A stretch of 64,000 nucleotides of DNA. Origin: Warburgia ugandensis. Lineage: Eukaryota > Streptophyta > Magnoliopsida > Canellales > Canellaceae. The notes under the pieces were generated by a model that did no database searches, was not told the DNA's origin, and was given only the letters and a program-made list of their open reading frames with translations. Below, in pieces: positions 57,132 to 64,000 of the stretch (the first letter of the stretch is position 1; each line of letters begins with the position of its first letter). The position numbers were made by a program, and so were the translations under genes. The stretch spans positions 29,089,501 to 29,153,500 of the forward strand of contig CP141130.1 in assembly GCA_035236585.1 (NCBI GenBank). The letters run 5' to 3'.

Positions 57132-58426
57132 TATTTATTTATGTAAAATGGATATAATGCAAAAGCATGCAATAAGATGAGAAAGTAGTGACTTTACCTC
57201 TTCGACATAAATGAATTAAAATCAAGCTTCAGATGATTGATGATAAGGATGCATTCCAATGTCCAAAATCCTTAAAGCAAGGGATGTAAATTACTTGGCT
57301 AGCATGCATTCCTCATTTCCTTTCTTTTTCTATTTACTTAGATCTATTGCTTTCTTATGAGTTTGGATAGCTTAATATCAATTAGTCAAGTTTTATATAT
57401 GAAAGTGGTTTTGTTTCATATATGAAGTCTACTAAAAATGAAATCTAGTCACACCATTATATTTGAGCCACACTAGCTGGCCACAATAAAGTCCAAATTT
57501 AGCCCCACTCCACCCCATCCAGATGCACTTAACATCCTTTTTACTCATTGTAATGTTTCTTCAAGATTTTTAACTCATTGTTAAAATTAGTAATAGTTTT
57601 CTTTGTCCCAGGTTGATTAGGAAGTTTAAGGAGTACTTCAGTCATACGAGTGTTGACTAGGTTAACCAACATATTCAAAAGTATAGCCTCTTTATGGATG
57701 CATGTCTTGTTGGTTCTTTTTATTATCCACTTTACTATCTGATTAGTTTTCAATACTTTTATCAGAACCATAACCATCCCACTCTATCCACATAAATAAA
57801 AGTGAATCTTTCATTATTTTATAGATATAAGCAAAGCACCTATTGCAATATAATCTCGTTGCCATTCATGCATTGAACAATACATTCATTTACCACACTC
57901 TAAAATGCATAATTTAAAATCAGAAGAACTTACCAAACCACTACAAATTCCAAACATTTTCATCAAATACACATTCAATTCTCTAAAAAACTTAACAAAT
58001 CTCAAATAATGAGCAAGTTCTATTCTCTTGACATTAATTACACATAAATAGATGAATGTAAATACAACACATATCCTCATTCATCCATATATTCAAAGAT
58101 AGAATCTAGTTGATCAATAACACAAACACTACAAGATAAAAAATAGTAGCAATTCTTATTAATTTTCTCATTATACGCAATTGAAGAAGCCCAGAATTTT
58201 CAACATAAACAACATTAAAATTATTAGAATAGAGACTAAATAAAAAACAATAAAAGAAAACATAGTCACTATTTGAAGAATAAATAGAGAAAGAGCATCC
58301 GACTCTAATTGGGGCAGTTCGGATGGAGCTTATTGGGTTTCATAACCTAAAAAAACACACACACACACACATAGAAGGAGGGTACGGGTTAGGGATACAT
58401 GCATTGCTGACTAGAAACTAAGGAGC

Positions 58427-58428
<2 letters not shown>
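57132..58428. other. Unassigned AT-rich sequence
   Basis: No gene recognised. Short frames on the minus strand (57541-57777 and 57886-58080) have no domain. The first 80 bp could be the rest of the inverted LTR (inverted, TGTCGAAGAGGTAAAGTC, then TTATTGC). CACTACAAGATAAAAA at 58128 resembles a generic CACTA terminus but has no partner. A short (AC)n run is at 58352-58371. Confidence 0.5.
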
Positions 58429-59571
<1,143 letters not shown>

Positions 59572-60047
59572 GGAGATTTATCTGTCATCAATGAAGACAT
59601 ACGAGCTTTCTAAAGGGGTGCAGCACTAATTCATAGAGATGAACTATGGATGACAGAGACTAAAGTAGAAATGGCAAGATGCATGCAATTCAATGTATAT
59701 ATAGTTCATATTTTGAAGATAAAAAAGATGACTTTAAAAATGATTTTTAAAGTTAGTTCAAAAGATGACTTTAAAATCAATTTTAAAGTAATTTTTACTT
59801 AAAATCCATTTTTAAAATTGAAAGGAAAATGACTTTAAAAACATAATTTGAAGTATTTTTTAACATACTTTATAAATCATTTTTAAAGACATTGTTTTCT
59901 AACTTTAAAAATGTTTTTTAAAATCATTTTTAAATTTAAAATGCTTTTCAAAGACTTTCTTTTCGACTTTAAAATAATATATATATATATATCATTTTAA
60001 AATCTCTTACTTACAATGACACCAATTTTTCACACAATATAGTGTTA

Positions 60048-60330
60048 ATTGAAGGATTCATGCACATGCATGCAAAAACAAACACAGGAATAAGAAAATC
60101 AAGTATTTTTTGGATAACTCCTCAATTATCATCCTTTTATTATATATATCAAATGTTACATATTATTATGTCTCTTCTGTACAATACAATGTTGATTGAA
60201 GGATTCATGTACATGCATGCAAAAACAAACGTAGGAATAAGAAAATTAAGTATTTTTTGGATAACTCCTCAATTATCATCCTTTTATTACATATATCAAA
60301 TGTTACATATCATTACGTCTCTTTTGTACA
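60048..60330. repeat. 147-bp tandem duplication in CACTA D
   Basis: GAAGGATTCATG recurs at 60051 and 60198. The two copies differ at few sites and both contain TTTTTTGGATAACTCCTCAA. Because 147 is a multiple of three, a plus-strand frame (60042-60389) is duplicated in phase, which does not make it a gene. A has a single copy (about 15340-15480). Confidence 0.88.
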
Positions 60331-60850
60331 TGATAGCACATGATCAAAAAGTTAATCTAGAACTATTTCATCAAGATTTGGCCTCCTAGTATTTAGCTCA
60401 TACCACTCTTTGATGAGGAGAGACATGGTAAAGGTTCAAAAGTCTACCTCCTCAGCCAACTTGAAGGAAATATATTTCTTATCATCAAACCCTTATTTTG
60501 GATATGGATTGCAAAATTGAGGCTCTCCCTTCCTCCAACATTTAGGGTTAGATCAAGAAGCAGCTAATCATATGATTTTCCCAAAATCACAATGATCTAA
60601 CAAGATCTTCATGCTATCTTCTTCACTAAAAAGACAGTCATCATACATAACATATCATAGAGAGTTACTAACAGGAAAACATATGGATAACAATAAGAGG
60701 GGTTGAGTATTCTTACCATGTTTTTCATGCCACAAACATTCAAAATCTCCAAAATGGACAACCAAAGGATGACATGATAGAGACAAACATGAGAACCAGA
60801 GAAGGCGGCCGTCATGATGCTCACAAGATGAAGAACCATGATAAGGAATA
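60330..60850 (-). other. Conserved middle block, possible third small gene (copy D)
   Basis: On the minus strand a frame of 76 codons (60839-60609) opens with MVLHLVSIMTAAFSG and includes ILWLSILEILNVCGMKNMVR. ATGAAAAACATG is followed by GTAAGAATAC, a good 5' splice site, at about 60717. Downstream WYELNTRRPNLDEIVLD and a stop (60400-60345) match A and B. The part corresponding to KWVLS in A and B is much altered here. The hydrophobic start could be a signal or membrane segment. Confidence 0.4.
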
Positions 60851-61094
60851 CAAAAAAAAATTATACAACTTTGACCTTTTTATAAATTAAAAAATGACTT
60901 TGAAAGTTGATGTTTAAAAGAATTTTAAAGTCTATTTCTAATAATTGACTTTAAAAAAGAATTTTAAAATTGGTTTTTCAAAAATCAACTTTAAAAGTAT
61001 CTTTTAAAGTTTATTTTCAAAAATTGACTCTAGAAGTATCTTTGCAATAAAAGTATCTTTTAAAGTCAGTTTTAAAAAAAGATTCTAATTTGGT

Positions 61095-62870
61095 CTTTTG
61101 TTTTGCAGATTAACCAGAAGAAGCTAGGGTGGATTAGATCGCATTTCAACGGTGCGGATCATCTTGAAGATCAATAAGGCAAGAGAGGATGGTTTCCTAA
61201 AAGAAAAGAGTTGTAATAAGGAGAGGAGATTATGGATGAGATTTCAAATGAAAAGGAAGTTTCATAGTAGGAAACTAACTCCTAAAGGATAAGGAAAGAG
61301 GGGGAGAAGATAATTAGAAGGGGGGAAATTATAAAAGGAGGAAGATTGTGGGAGTTTGGGGAGTTCTTTTTTTTACGTTTTTGTCTGTCTTTCCTTTGGT
61401 TTCCTTGCATTCTATACATAGATTTTTCTATTTCCCATGTTTGTTTCCTTTTCAAGCATCACAACCCAAGTTTCTCTCTTGGCCATCTCCTTTCGCTCTC
61501 TTCCACCACCCCCATCTCATGCATACTTCCTCTGTCATCATCATTCGACCCAACACTCCCTCTCCACTTCCCTGCCCCATTTTTCTCTCTTTTTCTCTCC
61601 CATTTCTGCTTCACTCCACATAGCATAGACCTCCTATGGTTAGTCTGCTCTACCTCCCATATCCCTTGTTCTCCAGTCCCTTTGCTCTACTCCCATCACC
61701 AACTTTCCCTCCATCGTCTAGATTGAGGCAGCCCACCATTGGTGTTTCCACCCAACAAGCAATCTCCTCCTCTTCCACTAGCGATGCAATTTAGCACCAA
61801 AGCAAATCACCAGTGTCGTCACCAAAAATTTCAACCATCACTGGTTTTCTTCACTTGTTAGGACCATACTGCATCAAGCAACCCAGCTTCGGTTTTCTTC
61901 ATCCAGTCACCATTCTCCACCAGCAATGCAATCTTTCACGGCACCAACCTCTGTCAGCTTCATTGCGCACCCTTCATTCCAGATCATACCGGCCTTCCTT
62001 AGGTTGCTTGCTCACAATCAAGTCGTCATCTACCCAGTCATTCCCCTCTACCCATCACCATCTAGGTCTTCTTCAGCACCTTTATCTTCTCCGATAGGTC
62101 ATATTCCCTGTTTGAGTTTTCTGGTTTGTGGAAAAGAGAGGGAACTTTTAGGAAAATTTTTGTTTTTGCCCTTAGTAGAATAAATTTAATTACATTTTTT
62201 TGTCCTATCACTATTCTTATCTGTGTTCTATTCTATTTAGGTTCTATTATGTGCATTCTAAGTTATTCTCTAACTAATCCAACAATTGTTTTATCTATCC
62301 ATGTTTAACTAAATCAATGATTCTGCTTTAATTTTAGGATATCTTCAATTTCTCATCTATTTCAATCTTGATTTTTAATAACTTTTAGATATGGGTTATA
62401 GGACATTTTAAAGCATTTTTATCATTCCTGATCTTCAATTTGAGAATTAGAAATTAGATCTAAGTAGTTAATATCCAAAATTTTTTATCTAGCCCAAATC
62501 TCTTAGAATTTTTTGAATATGCCTAATCCATTTAGGTGATCATTAATCAAAAGCACCAGAAACATGTTGATGAAGGTGGATTACAATTTAAGATATCAGA
62601 TTTACAAAAATTAACGATAAGCAGTTAAGGGAAGTGAAATTTTTGTGTTTCTTTAGTTAAATTTCTATATTTTTGGATTAAACCTCTGTGATTTCATTGA
62701 TTAAGCACATCTAAAGTCTGATTGCACCTTTTGTTAATTTTTGTCATTTAATTTTAATTTTTGAATAATTAAATTTTATTAAACTCCAATTTCTTAAAGC
62801 AAGTCCCTGTGGGATCAACCCGTACTTGCACACGCTATACTACAATAGCCCGTGCACTTGCAAAAAACTT
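61095..62870 (+). mobile_element. LTR (Ty3/gypsy type), plus orientation
   Basis: Ends CTGTGGGATCAACCCGTAC, then TACAATAGCCCGTGCACTTGC, the best preserved LTR end in the window. Its body has a pyrimidine-rich segment (61360-62100) with short open frames that are not genes. It begins where CACTA D stops; no clear TG start was found, so its 5' part may be missing. The sequence following it is an inverted gag relic, not the PBS and leader that would belong to this LTR, so it is probably solo or truncated. Confidence 0.65.
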
Positions 62871-64000
62871 AACACCTAAGAAAAGGGTGCTCTTAGCACA
62901 TATGCTCTTTCTTGAGTAGTCGTAGATGTCACCCCTACATCATGAAAGGAACATGATCGATCTTAGGGTTTCTTCTTGATTCCTGTAATGCTCCCTAAGA
63001 ATGTCATCATTCTCTTGGTTGTCGATAGATCCACCCCTAACCTTGTCATCTATTTACATCCTACTGCTTAGGGTCATGATGGCATGAATATTAGAGGTAG
63101 GAAGCCCTGCAATTCCTAATTGACCCCTTGGATTATTTACTTCTTAACAAGGCAATGTGCCTGCCTCTCCCTTATTGATAGCAGTAACTAAATGACTAAT
63201 TTAGCCCTAAAGCATGGCTATGCACTTAGTGTGTGAATTGGGGCTTGGGTTCAATATTTTGCAAGGTGGTCAAGTCCTTGCACTCAAAATTAGAACTCCT
63301 AGCTGATTGTGTAAAATGAGAAAGCATGGGAGATTAGGAAAGATTGTTCAACTGACCTTGAAAGTTAGGTCTAAGAGCTTGATTGAACATTGCACCTCAC
63401 TTGGTGGTTACCATGAGAAATTTGGACAATTCTTCACCTAGAATTGTGAGTATTAGAGAAAAGATTGTTTTTAGTCCTTGGGAAAGTTTAGGCTACACTA
63501 ATGTGCTCTTCAACAAGTTCAGGGTATTGTTAGCTTGAAGGACAGTCTTTGATGGTGCAAGTTGGACTAAGACAATTGGCACATGCCTCTTGAATTGTAG
63601 GGATAGGTTGGTATGTGGTAGTCATGAAAATGTCTAGTTTCCTACTCTAGTTATCAACCTTGACAGAGAGATTCGTTGAGTGCTTGACTTCTCACATGAC
63701 AAATTTGCTAAGGCCCTAATATAGGAATTGCACTACTTGCCAATTGAGAACCACAAGATGAGGACATTTCCTAAGAAGATGCTTTAGTCTATCCCAACTT
63801 TCATAAAATTGCTTATTAAGTAACTGTGCGAAAGTGTTAATGCCTTTCCTAGATGATTTATTTTACTAATAGGAAAGTACTTCTTAAGAAACTCCTATTG
63901 CATCTTAGTCCATATGTGAATGGAAGAAGTAGGATCCAATTATTACAACCATTTTTTGCTTTTGTCCTTCAATGAGAAGGGAAAAAGGCCACATTCCAAC
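62871..64000 (-). pseudogene. Ty3/gypsy gag relic at right edge, minus strand
   Basis: Read on the minus strand: EFLKKYFPISKINHL (63896-63850), the conserved end of the gag domain core, then a stretch corresponding to LLRKCPHL (about 63770), then EACANCLSPTCTIKDCPSS (63590-63535), a Cys-rich motif at the place of a zinc knuckle, then LRPNFQGQLNNLS (63375-63335). Many stops and shifts. The gene continues beyond the window. The last 450 bp (62871-63320) have no firm assignment. Confidence 0.65.

Noticed and set aside
57541-57777. Lys-rich minus-strand frame as a gene
   Set aside because: AT-rich composition explains the Lys and Asn content; no domain or conserved partner in the window.
58128-58143. 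CACTACAAGATAAAAA as a CACTA terminus
   Set aside because: No matching inverted end, no sub-terminal array and no 3-bp duplication found near it.
61346-62183. Several overlapping plus-strand frames of 60-126 codons as host genes
   Set aside because: They overlap in three frames in a pyrimidine-rich segment of an LTR and have no domain.

Overview
This is nuclear DNA from a plant, almost certainly a flowering plant. The evidence is Au-type SINEs, CACTA (En/Spm) elements with the plant transposase domains Transpos_assoc, Transposase_21, DUF4218 and DUF4216, an RTE-clade LINE with a TGATGA-rich 3' tail, an L1-type LINE, Ty3/gypsy elements primed by tRNA-Asp and a small LTR element primed by tRNA-Met. 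Which plant I cannot tell. I found no convincing host gene, tRNA or rRNA. Nearly everything from about 3.8 kb to the right edge is nested, decayed transposon.

Layout. 1-3786 is sequence with no recognised gene, followed by a SINE with a perfect 17-bp target duplication. 4272-20783 is CACTA element A on the minus strand and 21010-37029 is CACTA element B on the plus strand. They lie head to head, 226 bp apart, each with its own matching 3-bp flank (ATC and CAT). In transcription order both carry a TNP2-like transposase gene, an internal array of TTTAAAGTC motifs, a short conserved middle block that may hold a third small gene, a second internal array, a pyrimidine-rich minisatellite, and a second gene joining Transposase_24-like sequence to a Ulp1-like (C48) cysteine protease; a terminal TTTAAAGTC array closes each end. 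A also carries an 81-82-bp satellite split by an almost complete RTE LINE (9132-12688), plus a SINE inside its transposase gene. B carries two solo LTRs inside its transposase gene.

37033-44155 holds spacer, a probable LTR scrap and an L1-type LINE (about 38755-44155) interrupted by a small LTR element (40950-42993) with three tandem primer-binding sites. 44516-47895 is the second-gene end of a third CACTA copy (C), cut by a Ty3/gypsy element (47896 to about 54100) that keeps its 5' LTR, PBS, gag, protease and the start of pol. Then come a minus-strand LTR, a 5'-truncated RTE copy (about 55701-57131), 1.3 kb of unrecognised sequence, and the middle part of a CACTA copy (D, about 58429-61090) with long GA tracts. 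The window ends with a plus-strand LTR and a minus-strand gypsy gag relic at the right edge.

None of the transposon genes looks functional as it stands. The RTE is closest: its endonuclease and reverse-transcriptase frames are open and keep their catalytic residues, but one frame change separates them and one TGA removes the C-terminus. Comparing A, B, C and D with each other allowed several nested insertions to be placed to within a few bases. All domain calls rest on reading the translations by eye; no database search was run.
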